A DNA stretch of 64,000 nt from Paenibacillus oryzae (GTDB lineage Bacteria; Bacillota; Bacilli; Paenibacillales; Paenibacillaceae), in contig NZ_LYPA01000068.1 in NCBI RefSeq assembly GCF_001675045.1, positions 19,582 through 83,581 of the forward strand, written 5' to 3'. This document shows, in pieces, positions 55,157 through 64,000 of the stretch (the stretch's first letter is position 1; the number at the start of each line of letters is the position of its first letter). A program made the translations under genes and the position numbers. Under the pieces are notes generated by a model that saw only the letters and a program-made list of their open reading frames with translations, was not told the DNA's origin and ran no database searches.

Positions 55157-56784
55157 CTGGCCATAAGGATAATACCCCAGGCCCAGACAGGCGGCAAGAC
55201 AGCTCCCGCAGCACGACAGGGAATGAACGTGGCTTCACAGGAAACTCGGGCAGCTTGCAAATCGGAGGGCGCGGCTTGGCGGAAGACCTCAGCAGCTTGC
55301 AAAGAGGGCAACGCCGCATTGTTTCGCTGCTAAGGCGCAGCACGCTCCGAAGACAGCTGCTCGTCCGATCGCTGCTGCTGATGAGCATTCTGTTTCTGCT
55401 GGTTGGCATTTTTCAGTATCTCTTTATGCAAAACTTCCTGTATCGAAACAAGGCGGAGGGGCTTCAAGCCCAAATTTCCGCACTGCCTCCGATATGGCTT
55501 CAAGCGACTGGCATCGAGAGCAACCGTGACAAAATAACGGAAGGCATGGAAATGCCGCCTGTCCTGCTGCCGCCCGGCGTTTTGATTCATTACATCGACA
55601 AGGCTGGCAGCCCGCATCCGCTTCGAGGAACAAGCGAGGACAGGGCTGTTACGTTCACAGCCGAGGAATACCATTTGATCCGCACCCGGCTGGAGGCATG
55701 GGAAATGGAGCCTCATTATATCATTAAAGAGGTCGACGGCGGCAGCAGCCTTGTTGTATTTCGGCTTGCCGGAAGACCGGGAAGCAGCGATCATACGCTA
55801 ATCCAGGCTAGCGCTGATTTGGCCCCGCTTACCCAGCAGCTAATGACGCAGCTTGGCATTTATGGGGTGCTGACGGTGTTGGCGCTTGGAGCTGGACTAC
55901 TGCTGAACGTTCCTTTGCTTCGTCGAACGTTAATGCCCTTATCCAATGTGGTAGCGGCAGCCGAAGTGACCGATGCGGGCAATCTGAGCAAAAGGGTACC
56001 GGAAAGCCAAGGCCAGGAAGAAATTGACAGGCTGTCCGTGGCATTTAACGGTATGCTTGCTCGACTGGACCAAGCCTTTGCTGCAGAGCGGGATATGACT
56101 GAGCAGATGCGCCGCTTTATTGCAGACGCATCGCATGAGCTCCGTACACCGTTAACCTCGATTTCAGGTTTTATCGAGGTGCTGCAGCGCGGCGCCGCTG
56201 CAAGCCCCGTTCAGTTGGACAAGGCGCTGGAAAGCATGAATCAGGAGGCCTCGCGGCTGCATCAGCTGGTGGAGGATTTGCTGCAGCTCGTCAAGCTGGA
56301 TCAAGCGCCGCAGCTTGTCCTCTCAAAACTCATGTTGAATGAGCTGCTAGAGGAGATGGAACAGCAGCTCGCTATTTTGGCCAAAGATCGGGAGCTAAAG
56401 CTGAAGCTTCAGAATAACGTTAGGGTGAGCGGCGATAGCGGCAAGCTGAAGCAGGTCGTACTCAATCTTGTGCAAAATGCCGTCCAGCATACCAGCAGCA
56501 ACGGCTCCATTACCGTATCGCTTAAAGCTGAGGAGGAGTTCGCTATCCTTGAAGTTGCAGACAACGGCACTGGCATTGAAGAGACTCATCTGCCCCATTT
56601 GTTTGAACGGTTCTATCGTGGAGAGGCTTCCCGCTCCCGCCGAAAAGGAGGCGCCGGCCTGGGCCTTGCCATATCCAAAACCATTATTAACGCCCATCAA
56701 GGAGACATCACCGTTTGGAGCAAGCCGGGACAAGGCACCATATTCCAAATTACTTTGCCCTTGTATGAGGATTCCAATAGCTAG
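55153..56784 (+). CDS. sensor histidine kinase (543 aa)
   Basis: A charged N-terminal tail of about 65 residues is unusual and precedes the first membrane helix (LLLMSILFLLVGIFQYLFM). An extracytoplasmic domain, a second helix (GVLTVLALGAGLLLNVPLL) and a HAMP linker follow. The phosphoacceptor is in DASHELRTPLTSISGF (about 325) and the ATP-binding motifs are NLVQNAVQHTS, DNGTGIEETHL and GAGLGLAI. The signal sensed is unknown. The metallophosphatase and VTC genes downstream hint at phosphate, but only by position. Confidence 0.9.
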   Translation: MTGHKDNTPGPDRRQDSSRSTTGNERGFTGNSGSLQIGGRGLAEDLSSLQRGQRRIVSLLRRSTLRRQLLVRSLLLMSILFLLVGIFQYLFMQNFLYRNKAEGLQAQISALPPIWLQATGIESNRDKITEGMEMPPVLLPPGVLIHYIDKAGSPHPLRGTSEDRAVTFTAEEYHLIRTRLEAWEMEPHYIIKEVDGGSSLVVFRLAGRPGSSDHTLIQASADLAPLTQQLMTQLGIYGVLTVLALGAGLLLNVPLLRRTLMPLSNVVAAAEVTDAGNLSKRVPESQGQEEIDRLSVAFNGMLARLDQAFAAERDMTEQMRRFIADASHELRTPLTSISGFIEVLQRGAAASPVQLDKALESMNQEASRLHQLVEDLLQLVKLDQAPQLVLSKLMLNELLEEMEQQLAILAKDRELKLKLQNNVRVSGDSGKLKQVVLNLVQNAVQHTSSNGSITVSLKAEEEFAILEVADNGTGIEETHLPHLFERFYRGEASRSRRKGGAGLGLAISKTIINAHQGDITVWSKPGQGTIFQITLPLYEDSNS

Positions 56785-56813
56785 CTCAAAATTAAAAATC
56801 TGCAACCATCGAA

Positions 56814-56848
56814 GCCCTGCCTCTTAACCTGCGGCAGGGCTTATTATT
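56814..56848 (+). terminator. intrinsic terminator after the two-component operon
   Basis: GCCCTGCC and GGCAGGGC (56814-56821, 56833-56840) are followed by TTATTATT. Confidence 0.75.
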
Positions 56849-56960
56849 CATATGTTTATGGCAGCGCAATGCTGTCCATCAACCCATAGTGTTCGGATAC
56901 GCAGGCTATACGTCTGCCAGCGCTCCGATATCGCAGAGCAAATGCCCCGCTGCTGGCTCC

Positions 56961-58202
56961 CTACTTCACGATTTCAAACGCATCCAGCAATTGCCCATCT
57001 ATATCATACGCCTCATAGCGAAGAGCGCTTGGCTTCACTGTAATACCGGCAAATACGGGTTTTCCGTTTTGCATGTGCACCTTATGATAAAATTGATCCT
57101 TCTTTTTGTCATTCAGCTTTTGCCCTGCCGCATTGCTCACGACATAGACGGTACCGGCTCCAGCCGACACCGGTTCATCGCCGCTTGCAACGATTTCCCC
57201 GTCCCTGAGCGGATACGAGCGTGAATATTCATGGTTATGCCCCTGCAAGACAAGATCGACCTTGTATTCGTCAAACAACTCCACCCACTCGTCAACATCC
57301 TCATTGACATTGCCGCCGTAAGGCCCGCGATGCAGCGATACAACCGTCCAGCCCGCTTCACTGGTTGACAAAACCTCTCTCAGCCATTCGGTCTGCTTCT
57401 TCACTCGCGACTCCGTATTCAATATAATAAACCGGACATTTCCATAGTCAAAATAATACGAGCTCCCCTGGGCGGCAGCATTTTCGCCGTTATCGGGCAA
57501 TTGAAAATAGGAGCGGAACATTTCGCTATCTCCACTCACCTCGTCATGATTGCCTGTGGTCGGCATTAGCGGTATTTTTCCAGCCCATGAGGAGATTTCA
57601 TTAAAGAAGTAATGCCAGGCTTGTCCGTCGTAGGGGTCCTCCGTCAAATCCCCGCTATGGACCACAAAGGCCGACTGTGGAAACATCGATAAAGCTGCTC
57701 TCGCCGTGTTGCCCCAAATGGAAAAATCGGCTTCGGTCTCCCCTTGCGAGTCGCTGACATGTATGAAGGTGAAGTCTTCCAGCCCTTGTTCTTCCGTTAC
57801 AAAAGCTGCGGGCTCGCTCCAATTTCCCGTTTTAGCGTTTCCCGCTCTATAGAAATAAGCCGTTCCCGGCTCCAGACCGGTCACAATTACTTTGTTGCTT
57901 TGCTCCAATATGCCGTTTCCGTCCGTAACCGGAATGGATGTACCCGAAAAAACAGCCCCCTCCGTGCCGTTCCAATCCGGCTCCTCCGTTCCTTTCGCGA
58001 TTTGAAGAATAGCCGCCTCTTCGCCCTCGCCATTGCTTCTCCATGCAAAGCCGCGCATGGTCCCGGGGTCTCCGACAAACGTTGTAACCAACGATTTGGG
58101 CTTGTTTTTTTCAAGGCGGCCCCAATATTCGGCTCCCAGCACCGCGCCAAGCAGCAACAGACAGCAAAGAAGCAGCAGCAGGCTGCCTTTTCCCCATTTC
58201 AT
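56961..58202 (-). CDS. purple-acid-type metallophosphoesterase (413 aa)
   Basis: A signal-anchor helix (LLLLLCCLLLLGAVLGAEY), then a fibronectin-like purple acid phosphatase N-domain (about 45-140) and a metallophosphatase fold (about 150-360). Metal-ligand motifs: HVSDSQG, VVHSGDLTED, TTGNHDE, SLHRGPY, and LQGHNHEY. It is exported and probably releases phosphate or cleaves phosphoesters outside the cell. It is divergent from the VTC operon. Confidence 0.88.
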   Translation of the reverse strand: MKWGKGSLLLLLCCLLLLGAVLGAEYWGRLEKNKPKSLVTTFVGDPGTMRGFAWRSNGEGEEAAILQIAKGTEEPDWNGTEGAVFSGTSIPVTDGNGILEQSNKVIVTGLEPGTAYFYRAGNAKTGNWSEPAAFVTEEQGLEDFTFIHVSDSQGETEADFSIWGNTARAALSMFPQSAFVVHSGDLTEDPYDGQAWHYFFNEISSWAGKIPLMPTTGNHDEVSGDSEMFRSYFQLPDNGENAAAQGSSYYFDYGNVRFIILNTESRVKKQTEWLREVLSTSEAGWTVVSLHRGPYGGNVNEDVDEWVELFDEYKVDLVLQGHNHEYSRSYPLRDGEIVASGDEPVSAGAGTVYVVSNAAGQKLNDKKKDQFYHKVHMQNGKPVFAGITVKPSALRYEAYDIDGQLLDAFEIVK

Positions 58203-58396
58203 TTTGGCTCCACTCCTTTCCCTCTTAATAAAATCTTAACACAAGACCCTCTTGACATTCATTCAGCGATCTTTCAGCCGGCCTTAAGTTAAGAATAAGT
58301 AAATTCCAATACAATAAATTGCAGCGGGCACAACCGGCAGAATCTGCCTTGAAGAAAGGTTGTGCTTATAGAGTCAAGCAGAAATGGGGTGTATAC

Positions 58397-59110
58397 ATGA
58401 ATCCGGCATTAACCTATCGGAATGAATTGAAGTTTTTTATTAACCGCCATCAATACTGGATTATGCGCCAGCGGCTGCTGGGGGTACTGAAGCATGACGC
58501 CCATACGGGAACTAGCGGGGAGTACCACATCCGCAGCCTTTATTTTGACGATATCAACAACAAGGCGCTTCATGAAAAACTAGGCGGCATCCGAGACAGA
58601 GAGAAATATCGCATCCGCATCTACAACAAAAGCGACAAAGTTATTCATTTTGAGAAAAAAATAAAATTTCGGGACTATATCGCCAAAGTGAAGGAGCCCC
58701 TTACCAGAGAGATGTACGAGGAGCTGATGGCGGGACGATACGAATTTCTGAAAGACAGCGGCAAACCTCTGCTGGAGGAGCTGCATGACAAAATGAAATA
58801 TTCACTGCTTCGGCCCAAAGTTATTGTTGATTATGTCAGAGAGCCATTTGTAGGCCATTATGGCAATGTCCGCATTACCTTTGACAAGGATTTGCGGACA
58901 GGCTTGCATGCTACTGATATTTTCGACGAGGAGCTTGAGCCGATCCGGGCTATCGAAGATAACCTCATCATTCTTGAGGTCAAATACGATGCCTACATCC
59001 CGGCTGCCATTCAAACCGCACTGCAGCTCGAGGGGCTTAACCGGCAATCCGCATCCAAATATGTCATTTGCCGAAAATTTCTAAAAACCAATTCATGGGA
59101 GGATTATTAA
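58397..59110 (+). CDS. VTC-domain polyphosphate polymerase-like protein (237 aa)
   Basis: Tunnel-fold triphosphate enzyme of the VTC4 family. RNELKFFIN, YHIRSLYFDDINNKAL, RDREKYRIRIYN, HFEKKIKFRDYIAKVKEPL, VIVDYVREPFV and LIILEVKYDAYIP give the basic and acidic residues that line the tunnel. It makes, or may cleave, polyphosphate. The ATG at 58397 has GGGGTG nearby. It is coupled tightly to a DUF4956 gene (2-base gap) and then a CotH gene. Confidence 0.85.
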   Translation: MNPALTYRNELKFFINRHQYWIMRQRLLGVLKHDAHTGTSGEYHIRSLYFDDINNKALHEKLGGIRDREKYRIRIYNKSDKVIHFEKKIKFRDYIAKVKEPLTREMYEELMAGRYEFLKDSGKPLLEELHDKMKYSLLRPKVIVDYVREPFVGHYGNVRITFDKDLRTGLHATDIFDEELEPIRAIEDNLIILEVKYDAYIPAAIQTALQLEGLNRQSASKYVICRKFLKTNSWEDY

Positions 59111-59111
59111 A

Positions 59112-59834
59112 ATGAATCAGGCAACTCAGGCGGCGGCTGCAACCGACGCATCTGGCACCACCAATTTTTCCGATATTGTGAAGAACTCCGTACTTGAAAA
59201 TTTCAGCTCCGATATTTCACTGACAAAAATACTGTTGACCCTTGGCATCGCCTTTATTATCGGCCTCTTTATCTTTTTGCTATACCGCCGGATTTTCAGC
59301 GGCGTCCTTTATTCCAAAAGCTTTAATGTATCCCTGATCGGCATGACCATGATTACCGCCACAGTCATTATCGCCATCAACTCCAACCTTGTTTTGTCGC
59401 TTGGCATGGTCGGCGCATTGTCCATCGTCCGTTTCCGCACGCCCATTAAAGATCCTACCGATCTGATCTTCCTTTTTTGGGCAGCGGTTGCGGGCATCGT
59501 TACAGGAGCCGGCTTCTACAATCTCGCCATCGTTGGCTCCATTGTTATTGGCCTGGTGTTGTTCTTCTTCGTCAAAGGCGGTGCTGTGGAAACGCCGTTC
59601 CTGCTGGTCGTCAATTGCAGCAATGACGCCGCCGAAGAAGCTGTTGGCAAGGAAATCGCCAAAAACGCTAAAAAGTTCAACGTCAAGCAAAAGACCGTCT
59701 CTCCAGGCAGCATCGAAATCACGTATGAGGTTCGGCTTCGCGAAGGCTCGGGGCGTTTTGTCAACAGTCTCTCGGAGCTTGGCGACGTAAGCAGTGCCGT
59801 TCTGATCAGTTATAACGGAGATTATGTTTCTTAA
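59112..59834 (+). CDS. DUF4956 membrane protein (240 aa)
   Basis: Three to four membrane helices (ILLTLGIAFIIGLFIFLLY; LIGMTMITATVIIAINS; IFLFWAAVAGIVTGAG; IVIGLVLFFF) with a family-typical LGMVGALSIVRFRTPIKDPTDLIFLF core, then a cytoplasmic domain of about 80 residues. It has no known activity but is nearly always beside VTC and CotH genes, so it is probably the membrane partner of the polymerase. Confidence 0.85.
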   Translation: MNQATQAAAATDASGTTNFSDIVKNSVLENFSSDISLTKILLTLGIAFIIGLFIFLLYRRIFSGVLYSKSFNVSLIGMTMITATVIIAINSNLVLSLGMVGALSIVRFRTPIKDPTDLIFLFWAAVAGIVTGAGFYNLAIVGSIVIGLVLFFFVKGGAVETPFLLVVNCSNDAAEEAVGKEIAKNAKKFNVKQKTVSPGSIEITYEVRLREGSGRFVNSLSELGDVSSAVLISYNGDYVS

Positions 59835-59889
59835 TTGGCGTCGTTATTCTGATACCTTTTTACTATAGCATTCAAAGGAGGCATCTATT

Positions 59890-61680
59890 TTGAAGGCAGG
59901 CAAGCTGGGCAAAAAGCTTTTGTGGCCCTGCTCCATTGCATTGCTGGCCATACTCGCGGGCTGCGCCATCTACGGCAGCTTGGCCGATAGCGGCAGCAAT
60001 GAAGGAGAAGCCGGGATTTCCATCTCCAAGGCCGAGCAAAGTTTGGATGAGCTTTATTTTCCCAAGGACAAGGTGATCGACGTCAAGGTGACAATTGATC
60101 CCGACAAGTTTCAAAGCATGCTGGACAATCCGCTGGCAGAGGAATCCATGGAAGCAAGTGTTGATTACAACGGCGAAGTTTTCGACAATGTCGCCATTCG
60201 GACTAAAGGCAATTTAAGTCTTACGAGCGTTGCCCGAAACAATGACTCCGATCGCTACAGCTTTAAAATATCCTTTGACGAATATGTCAATCAGACGTTG
60301 GGCGGCATATCAAAGGTCAATTTCAACAACGGCTACAGCGACAACTCATATATGCGGGAATTCCTGGCTTATGAGCTCGCAGAAACATTGGGGCTGCCGA
60401 CGCCCAAATATTCCTTTGTCCAGTTGTATGTCAACGATGAGCTGAAAGGCTTGTATCTGGCAATCGAGCAAATCGGCGATGCTTATTTGGAGCGCCATTT
60501 TGGCACCAGCGCTGGCGCTCTATACAAAGCTAACGGAGGAAATGGCAGCGAGCTTACCTGGCTGGAGACGATTGACAGCTATACCGGGCTTGACGCCAAG
60601 CAGGGTAAAGCCGATGACGACAGCCTGCTTCACATGCTCGACGTGCTGAACAACGGCTCCGATTATGAATCCGTCCTTAACGTGGACCATGCGCTTGGCT
60701 ATTTTGCCTTAAATGTGGCCGGCGGGAATTTTGACAGCTATCATTCCGACAAAAAGCATAACTATTATCTTTTTGGAAACAGCGGAATCTACTCCATATT
60801 GCCTTGGGACTTCAACATGGCCTTCGGCGGTTATGGCAGCGGCGAAATTCTGATTGATGAGCCCACAACAGGAGCTCTAGCGGATAGGCCTCTAATCGCC
60901 AAGCTACTGGCGGTAGACGCCTACAAGGAACGGTATCATGCGATGTTGAAGGAAGCGATACAGGGTTATTTGTCGGAGGAGAATTTTGCAGCCAGGGTTG
61001 GGGAAATTCAGGACTTGATCAGCGACAAGGTACAGGCCGATCCTACGGCATTTGTCACCTTCGAGCAGTTCAAGCAAGGCGTGCAGCAGCTCATTTCCTA
61101 TAATGCCAGCAACACGGCCAAAATAACAGACCAGCTCGACGGATCAACTCCATCCGCTGGTGACGGCTCAGGCATGGGCGGCGGTATGGGCGGCTTCGGC
61201 GGCGGCGGCATGGGACGTCCCGGCGGCAACGCTGACGGTGCCGGTTTCCAGGGCGGCAGGCCCAACGTGGACGCCAACGACAATGCCGGCGGATTCCCGG
61301 ACGACATGCCCAACATGAACGCCAATGGAAACGCGGGCGGGGGCCAGGACGGCATGCCCAACATGAACGCCAATGGAAACGCAGGCGGATTCCCGGACGA
61401 CATGCCCAACATGAACGCCAATGGCAACACGGGCGGATTTCAGGGCGGCATGCCCAACATGAACGCCAATGGCAACGCAGGCGGATTTCAGGGCGGCATG
61501 GGGCGGCCTGATTTTGGTCAGGGGGGAGGCATGGGCGGTTTTCCCGGATTCGGGGGCTTTAACAGCAATGCCGTTGTTGATCAAAACGCCCTTATTCAGG
61601 AGGCTAAAAATGTAGGTATCGCCCTCCTGTGCCTGATTATTTCATGCTTCGTGGTTATTTGGTACCGGAGAAAAAGATAA
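59890..61680 (+). CDS. cotH: CotH-kinase family lipoprotein with Asn/Gly repeats (596 aa)
   Basis: Lipobox ILAGC near residue 24. The CotH kinase-like domain (about 45-410) shows VKVTIDPDKFQSML, RTKGNLSLTS, SFKISFDEYVNQTLGGISKVNFNNGY, YLAIEQIGDAYL and LPWDFNMAFGGY. The C-terminal 140 residues contain four 16-residue repeats of MPNMNANGNAGGFQGG type, and a final membrane helix (GIALLCLIISCFVVIWY). It is a protein kinase acting on spore coat proteins in the founding member; here its target is unknown. The start is a TTG with AAAGGAGG ahead. A lipobox plus a C-terminal helix is unusual. Confidence 0.82.
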   Translation: MKAGKLGKKLLWPCSIALLAILAGCAIYGSLADSGSNEGEAGISISKAEQSLDELYFPKDKVIDVKVTIDPDKFQSMLDNPLAEESMEASVDYNGEVFDNVAIRTKGNLSLTSVARNNDSDRYSFKISFDEYVNQTLGGISKVNFNNGYSDNSYMREFLAYELAETLGLPTPKYSFVQLYVNDELKGLYLAIEQIGDAYLERHFGTSAGALYKANGGNGSELTWLETIDSYTGLDAKQGKADDDSLLHMLDVLNNGSDYESVLNVDHALGYFALNVAGGNFDSYHSDKKHNYYLFGNSGIYSILPWDFNMAFGGYGSGEILIDEPTTGALADRPLIAKLLAVDAYKERYHAMLKEAIQGYLSEENFAARVGEIQDLISDKVQADPTAFVTFEQFKQGVQQLISYNASNTAKITDQLDGSTPSAGDGSGMGGGMGGFGGGGMGRPGGNADGAGFQGGRPNVDANDNAGGFPDDMPNMNANGNAGGGQDGMPNMNANGNAGGFPDDMPNMNANGNTGGFQGGMPNMNANGNAGGFQGGMGRPDFGQGGGMGGFPGFGGFNSNAVVDQNALIQEAKNVGIALLCLIISCFVVIWYRRKR

Positions 61681-61687
61681 GACAACG

Positions 61688-61733
61688 CGGCCTTTGTCAG
61701 AATGAAGCTTATTCGTCTGACAAAGGCCGTTTT
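61688..61733 (+). terminator. intrinsic terminator after the cotH operon
   Basis: CGGCCTTTGTCAGA and TCTGACAAAGGCCG (61688-61701, 61716-61729) form a perfect 14-bp stem followed by TTTT. Confidence 0.9.
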
Positions 61734-61777
61734 GTGACAGTGAAACATATAGAGGCGGTATAAAAGGCGGCTTTACG

Positions 61778-63052
61778 TTAATCGCAGCGCTCCGTTTCGG
61801 AGGCCGGTTTTTCACGAATGAGCAGCACCAGCAAATATTGCATGGCCGCCATGCCGAACAGCACCACCGGCATCCATGCGGATTGAAGATCGGCAACCAG
61901 CAGCACCAGCAATGAAATGGATATTACACGTCCGATGTTGAGGAACAGCTCCCTCATCACAACGGATTCAATCCGCAGTTGTCCCTTCAAAGGCAGCGTA
62001 CCCATCAGCCGGTAATAATAAGAGGTTAACGTATTGATGGCGAGAGGATTGCATATGGAAAAAAGAATCATAAAGGTAACGACAGACCATATCTCAACGC
62101 CCAGCAGCAGCAAGCCAGAACCTATAACGACGCCTGTTGTGGAAGCAAAAACGTACACGCGCACATTTTCCTTCTGCGCCTTACGGGAAATAACATAACC
62201 CGTCGCTACGGTAAGAGATGAGAAAAACACGCCAAGATAGCCTACCCAATCCTCTCGACCGACAGCCTGAAACAAGATGATATTGGGCAAAAAAAGCATA
62301 ATCCCCTGAAACAGCCCCATTACCAAAAAGCCGTACAGCGCTTTAAGCCAGCGACGATTGCGCTGCATGACAAGCCCCATCATTTTCAAATAATAAATTC
62401 TGTGATGGGAATGCACGGTGGGAATGCGAAAGCTGACTATAGCTGCGATAACAAACATAATAAACGCCAGTGTAAAAATAAAAATATATCCCTGCAGCCC
62501 TTCATTCCGCTGGATAATAAACCCCGCAAGCGCCGGCCCGGCAAGACCTGCCGTATTAAACATAACCATGTTCATTGCCAAAAAGCGGATTCGGTTGGAA
62601 TCTGTCGATACATCGTATTGAAGCACAAGATAACCGGTCCAATAAAATCCGCTGGATATGCCATTAAACAAGGCAAACCAGATATAATAATCCGGCACAT
62701 GCTCCTGAGTGATAATAACCATTAAGTAGAAAAAAGCAATCATAACAATGCCGATCCGGTAGGTTAACATCCTGTCGCGTTTTTTGGCGATCAGCCCGCC
62801 CAAGGCAAATGCCGCCGGCGTCATGGCAAAGGAAATAATATTATAGACGGCGTTAATCGTTAAATCCTGCGTCAGCCGCCATAAATACAAATTGAGAAAC
62901 AAACCTGACATTGATGCTCCGAACTGAAAGCAGCTATGAATAATAAGTGCAGTTACGGCATCGCGCCCCAGACGCTGGTCTGGCGGCAGAGGCGAAGCTT
63001 TTACATAATTCCAGGCATTAAGCAGCCTTCGCGGCATATTCATGGTTGACAT
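61778..63052 (-). CDS. MFS transporter (424 aa)
   Basis: Twelve predicted membrane helices (FQFGASMSGLFLNLYLWRLT; MLTYRIGIVMIAFFYLMVII; WLKALYGFLVMGLFQGIMLFL; ATTGVVIGSGLLLLGVEI). The loop KKRDRMLTYRIG follows helix 2, resembling the family's signature loop. No substrate-specific motif is recognisable. Confidence 0.82.
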   Translation of the reverse strand: MSTMNMPRRLLNAWNYVKASPLPPDQRLGRDAVTALIIHSCFQFGASMSGLFLNLYLWRLTQDLTINAVYNIISFAMTPAAFALGGLIAKKRDRMLTYRIGIVMIAFFYLMVIITQEHVPDYYIWFALFNGISSGFYWTGYLVLQYDVSTDSNRIRFLAMNMVMFNTAGLAGPALAGFIIQRNEGLQGYIFIFTLAFIMFVIAAIVSFRIPTVHSHHRIYYLKMMGLVMQRNRRWLKALYGFLVMGLFQGIMLFLPNIILFQAVGREDWVGYLGVFFSSLTVATGYVISRKAQKENVRVYVFASTTGVVIGSGLLLLGVEIWSVVTFMILFSICNPLAINTLTSYYYRLMGTLPLKGQLRIESVVMRELFLNIGRVISISLLVLLVADLQSAWMPVVLFGMAAMQYLLVLLIREKPASETERCD

Positions 63053-63266
63053 CCCCCAGTCGCTTCCGGCCTTTGATTACGTGCTCCAAAGACGGCATAC
63101 AGTGACAGTCTACCATACCAACTATCCTTAATCGATATCCTTTCCAGCAAAAAGAAGGCAAAAGGTATATCACATTGACATTGCTCCAGGGAGGGAATCC
63201 GCTTTTTTTGCAGAATAGGTTAAAGATGAGAACAACAAAACCAACTGCAAAGACGGTGACATTCAA

Positions 63267-63896
63267 ATGAGCTTTATTTCAGGCAATTCCTTTACAGTGT
63301 TTGATTTTGAAACGAGCGGGCTTGATCCCGCCAAGGATCGGGTTATTGAGATGGCCGCGGTTCGTGTCGTTAACGGCGTTGTTGCCAGCGAATTCAGCAC
63401 GCTTGTCAAATATGACGGCAAGCTTGCGCCCAAAATTACCGAGATCACGGGAATAACGGATGAAATGACCGCTACAGGCATGGACGAGGATACAGCCTTT
63501 CGTATTCTGAACCGCATGCTTGGCGATCACATATTGGTTGCGCATAACGCCTTGTTTGATCTTGGCTTCCTGCATTATTCCCTGCTGAGAATAGCGGGCC
63601 GCTCCTTCAGCAACGATTACATCGACACGTTGACCATCAGCAGACTGAATCATGTTTACCCTCATACGTTAGGCGATATGTGCGAAAAATACGGCATCTC
63701 TCTTGTGGGAGGCCATCGCGCTTTAAACGACGTAACGGCTACATGGGAGCTGCTGCGCGAAATGGACAAGGATTTGTCTTTAGGAGACAGCTTGAATACA
63801 CTGGGTTATTTAAAGAAATACGGCCCGCCAAAATGGAGCCCCCCAACGGCCAAGCTGCTGCCGATTGAGCTGAAATACGCGCCTAAACAAGCCTGA
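63267..63896 (+). CDS. DnaQ-like 3'-5' exonuclease (209 aa)
   Basis: DEDDh exonuclease fold: Exo I FDFETSGLDP (about 12), Exo II HNALFDLGFLHY (about 93), and Exo III GHRALNDVTATWEL (about 152). It is close in build to the epsilon-like domain of PolC and to free-standing proofreading or RNA-processing exonucleases. It is single-domain and soluble. Nothing nearby suggests a polymerase partner. Confidence 0.88.
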   Translation: MSFISGNSFTVFDFETSGLDPAKDRVIEMAAVRVVNGVVASEFSTLVKYDGKLAPKITEITGITDEMTATGMDEDTAFRILNRMLGDHILVAHNALFDLGFLHYSLLRIAGRSFSNDYIDTLTISRLNHVYPHTLGDMCEKYGISLVGGHRALNDVTATWELLREMDKDLSLGDSLNTLGYLKKYGPPKWSPPTAKLLPIELKYAPKQA

Positions 63897-63920
63897 GGCT
63901 AATCGCGCAAATCGAGTCTG

Positions 63921-64000
63921 ATCGAGTAGGAGGCTACCCATTAGTTGAGTAGCCGACCTCTCACACCACCGTACGTACCGTTCGGTATACGGCGGTTCAA
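63921..64000 (-). mobile_element. group II intron, 3' end (class C-like domains V and VI), runs off the window
   Basis: On the minus strand ACCGCCGTATACC, GAAC loop, then GGTACGTACGGTGGT folds as a domain V with a CGC triad, followed by a domain VI-like GGCTAC...GTAGCC hairpin. The sequence ends CTCGAT at about 63921. The rest of the intron and its reverse transcriptase should lie to the right. Confidence 0.7.

Overview
The window comes from an endospore-forming member of the Bacillales, most like Paenibacillus. The evidence is the 5' half of the late-sporulation sigma factor gene sigK, a CotH-kinase operon, YhaM- and YdbS/T-type genes, strong AGGAGG ribosome binding sites, and moderate GC content. 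The right-hand 39 kb reads as ordinary chromosome. The left 24.9 kb is an accessory block of defence and mobile-type genes, and it abuts a sigK that is cut after about codon 64.

Layout from left to right. Positions 1-7,331 (all minus strand) hold an AddB-like nuclease, an AddA-like helicase-nuclease broken by a frameshift, and the start of a type I restriction-modification M subunit (hsdM). Positions 7,437-10,682 hold two unknown small proteins, a von Willebrand factor A protein and a WYL-domain regulator. Positions 11,059-12,180 hold a Fic AMPylase-type protein under its own promoter. Positions 12,266-21,637 form a long operon: YdbS, a damaged YdbT, a zinc-ribbon/restriction endonuclease protein, a DinG-type helicase, a prokaryotic PIWI of the RE type, and a YhaM-like HD exoribonuclease. 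Positions 21,807-24,713 hold a toxin-antitoxin pair and a chain of small accessory genes. Four copies of one 19-bp sequence containing a LexA/DinR-like box sit directly behind terminators. Three lie just ahead of intact transcription units and one is upstream of a remnant and the WYL gene. I infer that the island is wired to DNA damage or to its own WYL regulator.

From 25,349 rightward the chromosome carries a lipoprotein, a Sir2 deacylase, a formate/nitrite transporter and pyrK-pyrD. Next comes a nearly complete flavin-based extracellular electron transfer locus (27-40 kb): a PplA-like FMN lipoprotein, an Ndh2 with an extra membrane domain, a polyprenyl diphosphate synthase, EcfT/EcfA2/EcfA1, EetB-like and EetA-like proteins, and an ApbE flavin transferase. 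In that scheme Ndh2 reduces a demethylmenaquinone-type quinone made with the polyprenyl synthase, the Eet proteins pass electrons across the membrane, ECF proteins move FAD outward, and ApbE attaches FMN to the PplA-like protein.

The rest includes lacZ with a divergent AraC regulator, a VanW protein, a secreted beta-helix protein, paired DUF445 membrane proteins, a cupin and an EamA exporter. A Gly-rich peptidoglycan-binding protein, a two-component system and a purple-acid-type phosphatase follow. A VTC polyphosphate polymerase/DUF4956/CotH operon, an MFS transporter, a DnaQ-like exonuclease and the 3' end of a class C-like group II intron close the window. Notable non-coding structure includes a four-unit array of palindromes spaced exactly 52 bp apart and several small tandem repeats. 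Names are from reading motifs by eye; no database search was possible.
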